From positions 484,501-548,500 of the forward strand of contig NZ_CP110128.1 in NCBI RefSeq assembly GCF_028471945.1: a DNA stretch of 64,000 nt, written 5' to 3'. The number at the start of each line of letters is the position of its first letter. Positions within the stretch are counted from its first letter, which is position 1. The stretch comes from Pseudomonas sp. WJP1 (lineage in GTDB: Bacteria > Pseudomonadota > Gammaproteobacteria > Pseudomonadales > Pseudomonadaceae). The position numbers and the translations under genes are program-made. Shown here piece by piece: positions 8,255 to 17,275 of the stretch. Under the pieces are notes generated by a model, which worked only from the letters and a program-made list of their open reading frames with translations, had not been told where the DNA came from and ran no database searches.

Positions 8255-9207
8255 AAGTTCTGTTTCTGGTGCAGAAAGAGCAACGAGCGATCCTCGATCG
8301 ACTGTATGACGGTATTGCCGAGCAGTGCGACTGCGACAAGCGTGAGCTGACCAGTGCCGAGCAGGACGACTTGCGTGGTTATTTCCGCAAGCATGTCGAT
8401 GTGACCCTCTATGACCGGATCGTGTTTTTTCTGCGCTTCAAAAAAGAAATCAGACAGGTGCGGTTCATACAGACGCTGCCCAATCTGGTTATTCTGGAGC
8501 ACGATGCCTATCAGAATTACATCCCGTGCAAATACACCGGAAAATTCAGTGCGCATTACCGTAAATTGCCGTGGGCACGGGTGATCAGCTCGGGTTTCAT
8601 GGTCAGCCAGCGTTTGTGTGACGAAGGCTTTGACGCGCATTTCGTACCCAAAGGCTACGACCAAGCACTGCTGCAAAACCGTCAGCGTGAACGGGATATC
8701 GAACTGGGTTTCGTCGGCAGCCTCAACAGCGTTGCCTATGCCGGGCGCAAGGAGATGCTCGAGTCCGTTGCCGAAGTCGAAAACCTGTTGATCACGCGTA
8801 CCAAATCGGGCGAGGAATACTGTGAAACGCTGAGTCGGATCCGTTATTTCGTCAGTGCCGATGTCGGCATGGGCGAGTACATGATCAAGAATTTCGAGGC
8901 CATGGCCTGCGGCTGTGTGCTGTTTGCCTACGATCAGGGGGAAGAAGAGAATCGCGCCTTGGGTTTCGTCGACATGCACAACATTGTGCTTTATCGAACC
9001 CGCGACGAACTTCGGGAAAAACTGGCCGTGCTACGTGAATCTGCGCAGTTGAGCGAGGCCATTTCACTGGCCGGGCAAGCGCTGGTAGAGCAGCGATACA
9101 CCTTCCGTGAGGTGGGCCATGCAATTGTCGAGGCAATGCGCGCACCACTGCGCGAACGGGTTCCACTGAGCTGGAAAGAAAAATTACGCGTGTCGCTAGG
9201 GCTGTGA
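8251..9207 (+). CDS. ssg: Ssg-like glycosyltransferase of the LPS core cluster
   Basis: 318-residue GT-B-like glycosyltransferase. The C-terminal half carries the family signature NFEAMACGCVLFAYDQG (about 211-227) followed by a short acidic helix, as in the Glyco_trans_1_2 group. Translation starts at a TTG that overlaps the stop of the deacetylase gene. The homologue in the same position in other Pseudomonas, Ssg, is needed for normal LPS outer core or O-antigen display, and mutants change motility, biofilm and phage sensitivity. Sugar donor and linkage cannot be read from the sequence. No membrane segment is seen, so it is probably cytoplasmic or peripheral. Confidence 0.8.
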   Translation: MKVLFLVQKEQRAILDRLYDGIAEQCDCDKRELTSAEQDDLRGYFRKHVDVTLYDRIVFFLRFKKEIRQVRFIQTLPNLVILEHDAYQNYIPCKYTGKFSAHYRKLPWARVISSGFMVSQRLCDEGFDAHFVPKGYDQALLQNRQRERDIELGFVGSLNSVAYAGRKEMLESVAEVENLLITRTKSGEEYCETLSRIRYFVSADVGMGEYMIKNFEAMACGCVLFAYDQGEEENRALGFVDMHNIVLYRTRDELREKLAVLRESAQLSEAISLAGQALVEQRYTFREVGHAIVEAMRAPLRERVPLSWKEKLRVSLGL

Positions 9208-9246
9208 GGTCGGGCGATTCAACAATCAAGGGTGCGGTGTAAACAC

Positions 9247-10014
9247 ATGCTGTTTAGCGAGACTAGCGACATTTCGGTTGTCATCACCAGTTGCGGTCGC
9301 TTCGATTTATTGAAGCGAACCTTGGAAACCTTTGACCGGTTCAACACGGCTCCCATCCGTAAAGTGTTCATTACCGAAGACTCTGGCGACCGTGCCGTGG
9401 AGGCTTGTATTCCGGAACACTGGAGGGCGCATACCCAGTTTTTCATCAACAATCCGCGTCTGGGTCAGTTGAAGTCCATCGATGCTGCCTATGCTCAGGT
9501 GCAGACGTCGTGGATTTTCCACTGCGAGGATGACTGGGACTTCTATCGCGAAGGGTTCATCGAAGAGTCCCAGTGCCTGCTGGAGGAAGATCCACAGGCG
9601 CTTCAGGTGTGGCTGCGCAGCTTCAATCACGACCTGATGGTCCACAGTCCTTATGTGTTCCTCAGCGAGCGCAAGGTCAGCCACGGCATTCCATTTTATG
9701 TGCTGGGTTCGCAAAAGGCCGACTGGCAGGGCTTTTCCTTCAATCCTGGCCTGCGGCGCCGTGCGGACTACCTGGCCCATGCCCCGTACTCGGGATTCTC
9801 CGGAGAAAAAGACCTGTCGCGCCTGTATGCCGCGCAGAACCGCTATGCGTTGATTCTGGAAAACGATGCGGTTCTGCACACGGGCTTCGGTGAACACGTA
9901 GTGGTTCCGCAGGAGCGCGTGAATAAGTTGCGACGTAAACGTGTCGATCGACTCAAACTGATCGCGGCCCTTGTTTTCGGTCTTGTAGCAGGTTGGGTAC
10001 TCCATGGGATCTAG
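9247..10014 (+). CDS. wapR: GT2 glycosyltransferase, WapR-like, with C-terminal membrane tail
   Basis: 255 residues from the ATG at 9247; a GTG at 9232 in the same frame would add five residues, and neither has a strong ribosome site. It is a GT-A fold, family 2: ISVVITSCGRFDLL at 9-22 and the metal-binding FHCEDDWD (91-98) in place of DxD. The last 20 residues form a hydrophobic segment (about 236-254), which may anchor the enzyme in the inner membrane beside the ligase. WapR in P. aeruginosa is the rhamnosyltransferase that makes the capped core that accepts O antigen. Its position directly before waaL, overlapping it by 11 bases, supports that role here. Confidence 0.8.
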   Translation: MLFSETSDISVVITSCGRFDLLKRTLETFDRFNTAPIRKVFITEDSGDRAVEACIPEHWRAHTQFFINNPRLGQLKSIDAAYAQVQTSWIFHCEDDWDFYREGFIEESQCLLEEDPQALQVWLRSFNHDLMVHSPYVFLSERKVSHGIPFYVLGSQKADWQGFSFNPGLRRRADYLAHAPYSGFSGEKDLSRLYAAQNRYALILENDAVLHTGFGEHVVVPQERVNKLRRKRVDRLKLIAALVFGLVAGWVLHGI

Positions 10015-11170
10015 CGGCCTGAAGCCAGGAAAGATCACCGTCACGTCGTATTTCGGAGCAGTGCTCTGCCTGTTCTTGTTGAGCTTTGTGGTGGGCTGGT
10101 CTTCGAAGTGGACCAACAATCTGTTCTACGGCCTGATGGTGGTACCGGGTCTGGTGTTCCTGATCAAGGAGCGAGGTGCAGGCTTGTTCAGGCAGCCGCT
10201 GGCGCTGGGCTGGCTGGTGTTCATCCTTTGGTTTCTGGTGCCGGCAACCATTGCCGGGCAGATGCAGTTTTTCAAGCACGTGTTCTACGTGATGATGTTC
10301 GTCATGGTCGTGGGGGCCTTCAGCGATCCACGGTTTTTCCGCAGCCCGGGGTTTGTGCGTGCGCAGTTCTGGATCCTGGCGTTGTATATCTTCTGTTGTG
10401 CCCTCTACAGTTGGGCCACCAATGAATATGCAATCGGCAGCCGGGTGGCGCTGTTGCCGGCACGCTTGCAGAACGTCATCTACGCCAGTATCTGGCTGCT
10501 GTGCGCGCTGGCGCTGGCTTTGCCATGCTGGTTCAGGGAGCATCGCTGGATCGAAAGTGCACTGGCCATCGTCTTTTCGCTGTTTGCGGTGACCTTTGTG
10601 CTGCAAACGCGTACTGCGTTTGTCGGGGTCGCGTTCCTGCTGGGCATATGGTTGCTTTACGGCCTCTACTACAAGCCGCGACTGGTCGGCAGCATGGTAG
10701 CGATCAGCCTGGTGGTTATCGGTGTGCTGTTCCTGATCGTGCACGACGAAGCCTGGTATCGGTCGCTCTGGACCCGCGGCGATTCGTATCGCATCGAGCT
10801 CTTTCACATCATGGTCGGCGAGTGGCGCAACTGTGGCTGGTTGCTGGGCTGTGGCGTTAATTTCCACACCGATCAGTTGCTCGATGGTTGGATGCCGATC
10901 CAACACCCGCACAACATCTTTGTGGCGCTGGGGTTGTACAGCGGCGCGGTGGCACTGTTTTTGTTCATCGGGCTGATGGCGGCCACGCTTTGGCAAGCCT
11001 GGCGTCTGCGCGATGCCTGGGGCATGTACCTGGCATGTGCGCTGGTCATGTTGAACTTCGATGGGAGCTTGTTGATTGGCAACCCTGACGAGTTGTGGCC
11101 GTTGGTGCTGCTGCCTGGGGCGATGATCCTCGGGCGAGTGCTCAAGTCGCAGCGTATCGCACTGGCATGA
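10004..11170 (+). CDS. waaL: O-antigen ligase
   Basis: 388-residue integral membrane protein with about ten to twelve hydrophobic segments and a large periplasmic loop between about residues 240 and 310. That loop contains the WTRGDSYRIELFHIM region and the HPHN motif (about 296-300) typical of WaaL-type O-antigen ligases; the His there is needed in the family for transfer of undecaprenyl-linked O antigen to the lipid A core. It is the last gene of the core operon, overlaps wapR, and is followed directly by a strong hairpin. It acts on the periplasmic side of the inner membrane. Confidence 0.9.
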   Translation: MGSSGLKPGKITVTSYFGAVLCLFLLSFVVGWSSKWTNNLFYGLMVVPGLVFLIKERGAGLFRQPLALGWLVFILWFLVPATIAGQMQFFKHVFYVMMFVMVVGAFSDPRFFRSPGFVRAQFWILALYIFCCALYSWATNEYAIGSRVALLPARLQNVIYASIWLLCALALALPCWFREHRWIESALAIVFSLFAVTFVLQTRTAFVGVAFLLGIWLLYGLYYKPRLVGSMVAISLVVIGVLFLIVHDEAWYRSLWTRGDSYRIELFHIMVGEWRNCGWLLGCGVNFHTDQLLDGWMPIQHPHNIFVALGLYSGAVALFLFIGLMAATLWQAWRLRDAWGMYLACALVMLNFDGSLLIGNPDELWPLVLLPGAMILGRVLKSQRIALA

Positions 11171-11171
11171 A

Positions 11172-11216
11172 ACCTGACCTTCGCCTCCTCCCTGGGGGCG
11201 AAGGTCAGGTCATTTT
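11172..11216 (+). terminator. Terminator after waaL
   Basis: A perfect 14-bp stem (11172-11185 with 11197-11210) with an 11-base loop is followed by CATTTTTG. The stem reaches the stop codon of the convergent kinase gene, so it may also end transcription from that side, although the minus-strand flank is not T-rich. Confidence 0.85.
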
Positions 11217-11851
11217 TGCAGGGCGCTGTTCAGTTCTTCCCGGGAACAGATGCTTTGGGTCTGGCCATAGTGTTGCATGAAGACTTCTCCACGCCTGTCG
11301 AGCAACCATTGCCGATCCTGCGGGTAGCGCACCATATGTTTGAAATTGCGCAGCCGCAGTGTCTTGCGTAGTGGGCGCCGATAAACCCGCAGGTCGGCAA
11401 TGTCGATCAGGCCCAGCTGATGTTCAGGCGTGAGCACTATGTTGCCAAGGTGCGCCGAGCGGAAATAGATCCCGCGTTCATGCAAGGTGGCTATGAAAAC
11501 CCCGAGCTGACCCCGCAGCGGATCGGCATCGCCCTGGGTATCCAGTAACTGGCGCAAGGTTTGCCCCGGCAGCGGGTCGTAATGCACCGCATCACGGGCG
11601 ATACTCGGGATGCGATAGACCTGGCGGATCGAAGGGCAGGGAATCTGCCGTTCACGCAACGCATCGCAATTGTCAGCGAACCGTTTGGCGTAGGGATACC
11701 AGGCGGCTGACGTCAGCAGGCGCTTGCGACGAAACAGTTTGAGGATCGAGCCATCCGTCAGCCGCAAGACCTTGTCCCCCGAACCATCCGCTTCAAGGAC
11801 TTGTGCTCCCTCGCGCAGGGCAAGGTATCGGGTGTGATCAAGCGCTTGCAT
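11210..11851 (-). CDS. Kinase-fold protein of the InaA/toluene-tolerance type, likely catalytically altered
   Basis: 213 residues from the ATG at 11851, chosen because GGAG lies five bases upstream; longer in-frame starts at 11875 and 11896 lack a ribosome site. The protein has the LPS-kinase fold: LKLFRRKR with a candidate ATP lysine, a catalytic-loop region reading YFRSAHLGNI and a DFG-like LIDIADLR. The loop has a Ser/Ala where active kinases carry HxD, while the Asn is kept. Homologues lie between waaL and msbA throughout Pseudomonas and are sometimes called toluene tolerance proteins. It is convergent with waaL and divergent from msbA. It may act on LPS core or be a pseudokinase. Confidence 0.7.
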   Translation of the reverse strand: MQALDHTRYLALREGAQVLEADGSGDKVLRLTDGSILKLFRRKRLLTSAAWYPYAKRFADNCDALRERQIPCPSIRQVYRIPSIARDAVHYDPLPGQTLRQLLDTQGDADPLRGQLGVFIATLHERGIYFRSAHLGNIVLTPEHQLGLIDIADLRVYRRPLRKTLRLRNFKHMVRYPQDRQWLLDRRGEVFMQHYGQTQSICSREELNSALQK

Positions 11852-11967
11852 CAATTCTCCGGGGTTCGACGCCATGAGGCATGGATAGCCGGCCATGTTA
11901 CCGCAGCTCAGCGACTAAAATGGCCTGTGTTACACTCGCGGGCTCTTTTCTCATACAACGGGTTCTC

Positions 11968-13767
11968 ATGACTAGCCCTGATTCGCCTGCGCCGTCGAGC
12001 TTGAAGATTTACCTGCGCCTGCTGTCGTATGTGCGCCCGTACTGGGGCATGTTTGCCGTCAGTATCGTTGGCTTTGTGATTTTTGCCTCGACGCAGCCGA
12101 TGCTGGCCGGCATTCTCAAATACTTCGTCGATGGCCTGAGCAACCCTGAAGCGGTGCTCTTCCCCAATGTTCCCTATCTGCAAGACTTGCAGTTGCTGAT
12201 GGCCGTGCCATTGCTGATCATACTGATCGCCGCGTGGCAGGGCCTCGGTTCGTTTCTTGGCAACTACTATCTGGCGAAAGTCTCGTTGGGGCTGGTCCAT
12301 GACTTGCGCGTCGAGTTGTTCAACAAGTTGCTGGTGCTGCCCAACCGCTATTTCGATACCCATAACTCCGGGCACCTGATTTCGCGCATCACCTTCAACG
12401 TGACCATGGTCACCGGCGCTGCCACGGACGCCATTAAAGTGGTCATTCGTGAAGGCCTGACCGTGGTGTTTCTGTTTGCCTACCTGCTGTGGATGAACTG
12501 GAAGCTCACCCTGGTAATGCTTGCCATCCTGCCTCTGATTGCGGTCATGGTGAGTAGCACCAGCAAAAAATTCCGCAAGCAGAGCAAGAAGATCCAGGTG
12601 GCCATGGGCGATGTGACCCATGTAGCGTCCGAGACCATCCAGGGTTATCGCGTAGTGCGCAGCTTCGGTGGCGAGAGCTACGAAAAGCGACGTTTTGCCG
12701 CTGCCAGCCAGGGCAATACCGACAAGCAACTGCGCATGACCAAGACCGGCGCGGTCTATACGCCGATGTTGCAGCTGGTGATCTACACCGCCATGGCCGT
12801 GCTGATGTTCCTGGTGCTGTTCCTGCGCGGTGATGCAACCGCCGGTGACCTGGTGGCCTATATCACTGCGGCGGGTCTGCTGCCCAAGCCGATCCGGCAG
12901 CTGTCGGAAGTCAGTTCGACCATTCAGAAAGGTGTCGCCGGTGCCGAAAGCATTTTCGAGCAACTGGACGTCGAGCCGGAAGTCGACCGCGGTACCGTTG
13001 AGCGTGATCGCGTCAATGGCTACCTTGAGGTGCGCAACCTGAGCTTTACCTATCCCGGGACAGAGCGTGAGGTGCTGAAGAACATCAGCTTCACCGCAGC
13101 GCCGGGGCAGATGATCGCACTGGTGGGTCGCTCTGGTAGCGGCAAATCGACACTCGCCAGCCTGATACCGCGCTTCTACCATCATGAAGTCGGTGAGATT
13201 CTGCTCGACGATGTCGAAATCGAAGACTATCGCTTGCGCAATCTGCGTCGGCACGTCGCGCAAGTCACGCAACATGTGACCCTGTTCAACGACACCATCG
13301 CCAACAATATCGCCTATGGTGATCTGGCTGGCGCACCTCGCGCCGACATTGAAAAGGCTGCAGCGGACGCCTATGCAATGGACTTCATCGCGCAGATGCC
13401 GCAAGGCCTGGATACTCAGGTCGGGGAAAACGGCGTACTGCTGTCCGGCGGTCAGCGCCAGCGCCTGGCGATTGCCCGGGCCTTGCTGAAAAATGCTCCG
13501 TTGCTGATTCTCGACGAAGCAACCTCGGCACTCGATACCGAGTCCGAGCGCCATATCCAGGCTGCGCTGGATCAAGTCATGAAGGGGCGTACCACGCTGG
13601 TCATCGCCCACCGGTTGTCGACGATCGAAAAGGCCGACCTGATTCTGGTCATGGACCACGGCGAAATCGTCGAGCGTGGTACCCACACTCAATTGCTGGC
13701 GCAGAATGGCTACTATTCGCGCCTGCATGCGATGGGGCTCGATACGCCGGCCGAAGACATCGCCTGA
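11968..13767 (+). CDS. msbA: Lipid A-core flippase MsbA (ABC exporter)
   Basis: 599-residue half-transporter that flips lipid A-core from the inner to the outer leaflet of the inner membrane using ATP. Six membrane segments fill about 25-320. The nucleotide-binding domain has Walker A GRSGSGKST (387-395), signature LSGGQ (492-496), Walker B LLILDEAT and the H-loop AHRLST. The start at 11968 fits the family N-terminus and avoids a 29-residue extension from an upstream ATG at 11881. It is divergent from the kinase-like gene and followed by an inverted repeat. Essential in most Gram-negative bacteria. Confidence 0.95.
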   Translation: MTSPDSPAPSSLKIYLRLLSYVRPYWGMFAVSIVGFVIFASTQPMLAGILKYFVDGLSNPEAVLFPNVPYLQDLQLLMAVPLLIILIAAWQGLGSFLGNYYLAKVSLGLVHDLRVELFNKLLVLPNRYFDTHNSGHLISRITFNVTMVTGAATDAIKVVIREGLTVVFLFAYLLWMNWKLTLVMLAILPLIAVMVSSTSKKFRKQSKKIQVAMGDVTHVASETIQGYRVVRSFGGESYEKRRFAAASQGNTDKQLRMTKTGAVYTPMLQLVIYTAMAVLMFLVLFLRGDATAGDLVAYITAAGLLPKPIRQLSEVSSTIQKGVAGAESIFEQLDVEPEVDRGTVERDRVNGYLEVRNLSFTYPGTEREVLKNISFTAAPGQMIALVGRSGSGKSTLASLIPRFYHHEVGEILLDDVEIEDYRLRNLRRHVAQVTQHVTLFNDTIANNIAYGDLAGAPRADIEKAAADAYAMDFIAQMPQGLDTQVGENGVLLSGGQRQRLAIARALLKNAPLLILDEATSALDTESERHIQAALDQVMKGRTTLVIAHRLSTIEKADLILVMDHGEIVERGTHTQLLAQNGYYSRLHAMGLDTPAEDIA

Positions 13768-13773
13768 CTCCGA

Positions 13774-13802
13774 CATCAGGGTGAGCCTGGCTCACCCTGA
13801 TG
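13774..13802 (+). terminator. Inverted repeat after msbA
   Basis: A near-perfect 14-bp inverted repeat with almost no loop starts seven bases after the msbA stop. It lacks a T-run, so it may be a weak or Rho-assisted terminator or an mRNA-protecting hairpin. Confidence 0.5.
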
Positions 13803-13966
13803 CTCTAGCGGCGTGCAATGCGCCCAGCGATTGAGTTCATGCGCTGATTTTGCTCAATAATTGATCAAAAAGCCGTGTCGCAAGATCCCGTTGCAGCCGT
13901 CACACAAGCCTGTGCCCACCCTGTGTTAATATCGCGCCCCTGTTCATTTTGTATGTGGGTTGCTCC

Positions 13967-15391
13967 ATGAAGTTGTCCATGCCGCGATTCGATCAAGCCC
14001 CTGTCTTGGTGGTCGGCGATGTCATGCTCGACCGTTACTGGCATGGTGGTACCTCACGGATTTCCCCTGAGGCGCCAGTACCGGTAGTCAAGGTCGATCA
14101 CATCGAGGACCGCCCGGGCGGTGCCGCCAACGTTGCGTTGAACATTGCCGCCCTCGGCGCGCCGGCCTCGCTGGTCGGCGTGACTGGCGACGATGAAGCC
14201 GCCGACAGCCTGGTCAATAGCCTCAAGGGTGCCGGTGTGCGCGCATTGTTCCAGCGCATTGCCCACCAGCCGACCATCGTCAAGCTGCGGGTCATGAGCC
14301 GTCACCAGCAACTGCTGCGCATCGACTTCGAAGAACCGTTCGCCACCGACGCCCTGGCGTTGTCCGTGCAAGTCGACGAATTGCTCGAAGGCATCAAGGT
14401 GCTGGTGCTGTCCGACTACGGCAAAGGCGCGCTGAAAAACCATCAAGTGCTGATCCAGGCCGCCCGTGCCCGTGGCATTCCGGTGCTGGCCGATCCCAAG
14501 GGCAAGGATTTTTCGATCTACCGTGGCGCGAGCCTGATCACGCCGAACCTTAGCGAATTCGAAACCATCGTCGGTGGTTGCGCCGATGAGCATGATTTGG
14601 TGAACAAGGGCGCGCAGCTGATGCGCGACCTGGACCTTGGCGCCCTGTTGGTAACCCGTGGTGAACACGGCATGACCTTGCTGCGCCCGGATCATCCGGC
14701 ATTGCACCTGCCGGCACGCGCCCGTGAAGTGTTCGACGTGACCGGTGCCGGGGACACGGTAATTTCTACCCTGGCCGCGGCGATTGCCGCCGGTGAAGAA
14801 CTGCCGCATGCGGTGGGCCTGGCCAATTTGGCGGCAGGCATCGTGGTCGGCAAGCTCGGTACGGCGGCCATCAGCGCGCCGGAGCTGCGTCGTGCCATCC
14901 AGCGCGATCAGGGTTCAGAGCGTGGCGTGCTGGGCCTTGAACAGTTGCTGCTGGCAGTCGACGACGCCCGTGCGCATAACGAGAAAATCGTTTTCACCAA
15001 CGGCTGCTTCGACATCCTGCATGCCGGGCACGTGACGTACCTGGAGCAGGCGCGGGCGCAAGGCGATCGCCTGATCGTTGCGGTCAACGACGATGCGTCG
15101 GTCAGTCGCCTGAAAGGGCCTGGTCGTCCAATCAACAGTGTCGACCGGCGCATGGCGGTGCTGGCAGGTCTGGGCGCCGTCGATTGGGTGATCAGCTTCG
15201 CTGAGGGCACACCGGAGAACCTGCTGCGCGAGGTCAAGCCGGACGTGCTGGTCAAGGGTGGGGACTACGGGATTGACCAGGTGGTCGGAGCGGACATCGT
15301 GACCGCGTACGGCGGGACCGTGAAAGTGCTGGGGCTGGTGGAAAACAGCTCCACGACTGCCATTGTCGAGAAGATCCGCCAGTCTGAATGA
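13967..15391 (+). CDS. hldE: Bifunctional heptose 7-phosphate kinase/heptose 1-phosphate adenylyltransferase
   Basis: 474-residue two-domain enzyme of ADP-heptose synthesis, supplying the heptose of the LPS inner core. The N-terminal ribokinase-type domain ends with the GAGD motif (260-263), whose Asp263 is the catalytic base. The C-terminal nucleotidyltransferase domain has FTNGCFDILHAGH (343-355), the GxFDxxHxGH class motif, and later a conserved PDVLVKGGDY. Start chosen at 13967 (MKLSMPRF), as in other Pseudomonas; an in-frame ATG at 13949 adds six residues. It lies downstream of msbA with its own 200-base leader, in which TTAATAT near 13926 could be a -10 element. Cytoplasmic. Confidence 0.95.
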   Translation: MKLSMPRFDQAPVLVVGDVMLDRYWHGGTSRISPEAPVPVVKVDHIEDRPGGAANVALNIAALGAPASLVGVTGDDEAADSLVNSLKGAGVRALFQRIAHQPTIVKLRVMSRHQQLLRIDFEEPFATDALALSVQVDELLEGIKVLVLSDYGKGALKNHQVLIQAARARGIPVLADPKGKDFSIYRGASLITPNLSEFETIVGGCADEHDLVNKGAQLMRDLDLGALLVTRGEHGMTLLRPDHPALHLPARAREVFDVTGAGDTVISTLAAAIAAGEELPHAVGLANLAAGIVVGKLGTAAISAPELRRAIQRDQGSERGVLGLEQLLLAVDDARAHNEKIVFTNGCFDILHAGHVTYLEQARAQGDRLIVAVNDDASVSRLKGPGRPINSVDRRMAVLAGLGAVDWVISFAEGTPENLLREVKPDVLVKGGDYGIDQVVGADIVTAYGGTVKVLGLVENSSTTAIVEKIRQSE

Positions 15392-15397
15392 CGCCTA

Positions 15398-15456
15398 AAA
15401 AGATCGCAGCCATCGGCACATAATCCTGTAGGAGCTGCCGCAGGCTGCGATCTTTT
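15398..15456. terminator. Hairpin between hldE and the convergent gene, containing a REP half
   Basis: AAGATCGCAGCC near 15399-15411 pairs with GGCTGCGATCTT near 15443-15453, followed by TTGCTTTT. Between the arms is a REP-like GTAGGAGCTGCCGCAGGC. Convergent genes flank it, so it may stop transcription from both sides. Confidence 0.65.
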
Positions 15457-15460
15457 GCTT

Positions 15461-16429
15461 TTAGGAGCTGACTTTTTTACGCGGCACAATCTTCTTCAGC
15501 AGCTGCTTTGCCTTCCCGCGTAACAGGGCCAATCCCGAATCCTTCCCCGGTGGCGTCAAACCCTGCTGCCGAACCCAGTCCTTCCAGCGAATCCGCTCAT
15601 CCTTCACCAGCCAACCTTCCTGCCGGGCAAAACTTTCGGCCAGGTACAGTCCGCGGGTACTCGCCGAGTGCAATTGATCCTTTTTCAAGGTGTAGAGCTC
15701 GGCAGTGGGGTGGCCGTCCCGCAAAGGCATCAGGTACAGGTCGGGGCGCTTGCGATCCAGGCGGGCCACCAGTTGATCGCCTTCCAGTCGTTCGTCGACG
15801 TGAAACAGGCTGAGGGATTTGGCCTCCTTGGGGACCTCCAGGCGCAAGTCGTAAATCAATTGCAGCGATGCGGTCGGCAAGTGCACGTAGGCCCGTGGCC
15901 GTTCGATCAGTGGCAGGTTGGCACAGCGCACCGGCCGCGCCGAGCCGGACAGCGGCGACAGGCGAAACGGCAGGGCTTCGCGGTAATGCAGTGCGCTGGA
16001 ATAGGGGGCGGGTAGCCAGGTGTCGTTGAAGCGCCCACCGAGCCAGCCTTCCGGAGTTTCCAGCAGGCACTCTTCGGCGATTTCCTGGATGGCCGTGTGC
16101 AGCGGCAGGTTCAGCTCATGGGCGGGCACGTAGCCGGAGATCAGCTTGAGCACCACGTCGCCGCGGTCCTGCCGCCGTTGACGCACCAGCACCCAGTAAT
16201 CGCGATTCTGCCAATGCAGTGTCAGGCGTACCGATACCCCGAGGTTGGCCAATTCAAGGGAAAACCGCTCCGTATCGGCGACGGTCACCGGACGCCGACG
16301 TTGCAGGATCTGGGCGAAATTCAACGGCCTCCCGACGCTCTGATAACTCAGGCCTTCGGGAGTCGCTTCGACGAATAACGGCAGGGTCTTGAAGTTGCTC
16401 GGATTCTTTCTAATGAGCGTACGCGGCAT
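15461..16429 (-). CDS. Nudix-like protein of unknown function
   Basis: 322 residues; ATG at 16429 has AGGAG eight bases upstream. I know of no characterised homologue; relatives in Pseudomonas carry uncertain names. The middle part looks like a Nudix fold: a strand WVLVRQRR (79-86), then Gly99, Glu105 and a helix QEIAEECLL (115-123) that resembles the REUxEExGU box. The spacing between Glu105 and the QE pair is nine residues rather than seven and the Arg is Gln, so this is a variant box. The C-terminus (about 300-322) is very basic. It is monocistronic, convergent with hldE and just downstream of the aldo/keto reductase on the same strand. Could be an active Nudix hydrolase or a binding-only domain. 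Confidence 0.65.
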   Translation of the reverse strand: MPRTLIRKNPSNFKTLPLFVEATPEGLSYQSVGRPLNFAQILQRRRPVTVADTERFSLELANLGVSVRLTLHWQNRDYWVLVRQRRQDRGDVVLKLISGYVPAHELNLPLHTAIQEIAEECLLETPEGWLGGRFNDTWLPAPYSSALHYREALPFRLSPLSGSARPVRCANLPLIERPRAYVHLPTASLQLIYDLRLEVPKEAKSLSLFHVDERLEGDQLVARLDRKRPDLYLMPLRDGHPTAELYTLKKDQLHSASTRGLYLAESFARQEGWLVKDERIRWKDWVRQQGLTPPGKDSGLALLRGKAKQLLKKIVPRKKVSS

Positions 16430-16462
16430 GTCGGCTCCTGCTTAAGGCCGCGTGGGGCGGCA

Positions 16463-17275
16463 TCAGTTGCTACGTAGGACCTGGGCAACGGTCGCCACGT
16501 TATGGGCGAGGTGCAGCGGATTGATCGTTCCGACAATAGCGCTGGCCACACCTGGATGTTCGAACAACAATTGGAAACTGGCGCGCACCGGGTCTACGCC
16601 TGGACTCAGGCACACATGACCGCTGGCGAGGGCTTTTTTGACCAGAATGGCTTTGCCATGAGCAGCAGCATAGTCAATGACCGCCTTTTCGCTTTGCTCG
16701 TTCAGATTGTAGGTGACCATTGCGCAATCACCTTGCTCCAGCGCTTTCAAGCCGCCTTCGACGGTTTTACCGGAAAAACCGAAGCCACGAATCTTGCCTT
16801 CGGCCTTGAGCGCGGCAAGCGTGGCATAGACTTCGCTGTCTTCGAGGATCGTCAGGTCGTTGCCGTCGGAGTGCACCAATACCAGGTCTATGAAATCGGT
16901 CTCGAGGCGTTGCAGGCTGCGCTCTACAGAGAAGCGGGTGTGCGCGGCGCTGAAGTCGTGGCGGGACTGACCGTCGGCAAACTCCTCGCCGACCTTGCTG
17001 ACGATCACCCAATCCTGACGTTGACCACGCAGCAGCGGGCCAAGGCGCTCTTCGCTACGCCCATAGGCCGGAGCTGTGTCGATCAGGTTGATACCCAGGT
17101 CGCGTGTGAGCTTGAGCAGCATCCGCGCTTGATTGTCGTCGGGGATCTGGAAACCATTGGGGTATTTCACGCCTTGGTCACGGCCGAGTTTTACGGTACC
17201 CAGGCCCAGGGGCGACACCAGCAGGCCGGTGCTGCCCAGGGGACGATGCAGGTCGTGCAGAGTCGGTACGCTCAT
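16463..17275 (-). CDS. Aldo/keto reductase
   Basis: 270-residue TIM-barrel oxidoreductase using NADPH. The catalytic tetrad is present: Asp66 and Tyr71 in IDTAPAYGRSEERLG, Lys94 in VSKVG and His135 in VLVHSDG. The C-terminal cofactor-binding region is shorter than in classical members but keeps SAIVGTINP. The start at 17275 makes an ATGA overlap with the upstream FAD oxidoreductase, so the two genes form an operon; an in-frame ATG at 17293 lies further inside that gene. The substrate is not known. The pair is conserved in Pseudomonas near the msbA-waaA segment. Confidence 0.85.
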   Translation of the reverse strand: MSVPTLHDLHRPLGSTGLLVSPLGLGTVKLGRDQGVKYPNGFQIPDDNQARMLLKLTRDLGINLIDTAPAYGRSEERLGPLLRGQRQDWVIVSKVGEEFADGQSRHDFSAAHTRFSVERSLQRLETDFIDLVLVHSDGNDLTILEDSEVYATLAALKAEGKIRGFGFSGKTVEGGLKALEQGDCAMVTYNLNEQSEKAVIDYAAAHGKAILVKKALASGHVCLSPGVDPVRASFQLLFEHPGVASAIVGTINPLHLAHNVATVAQVLRSN

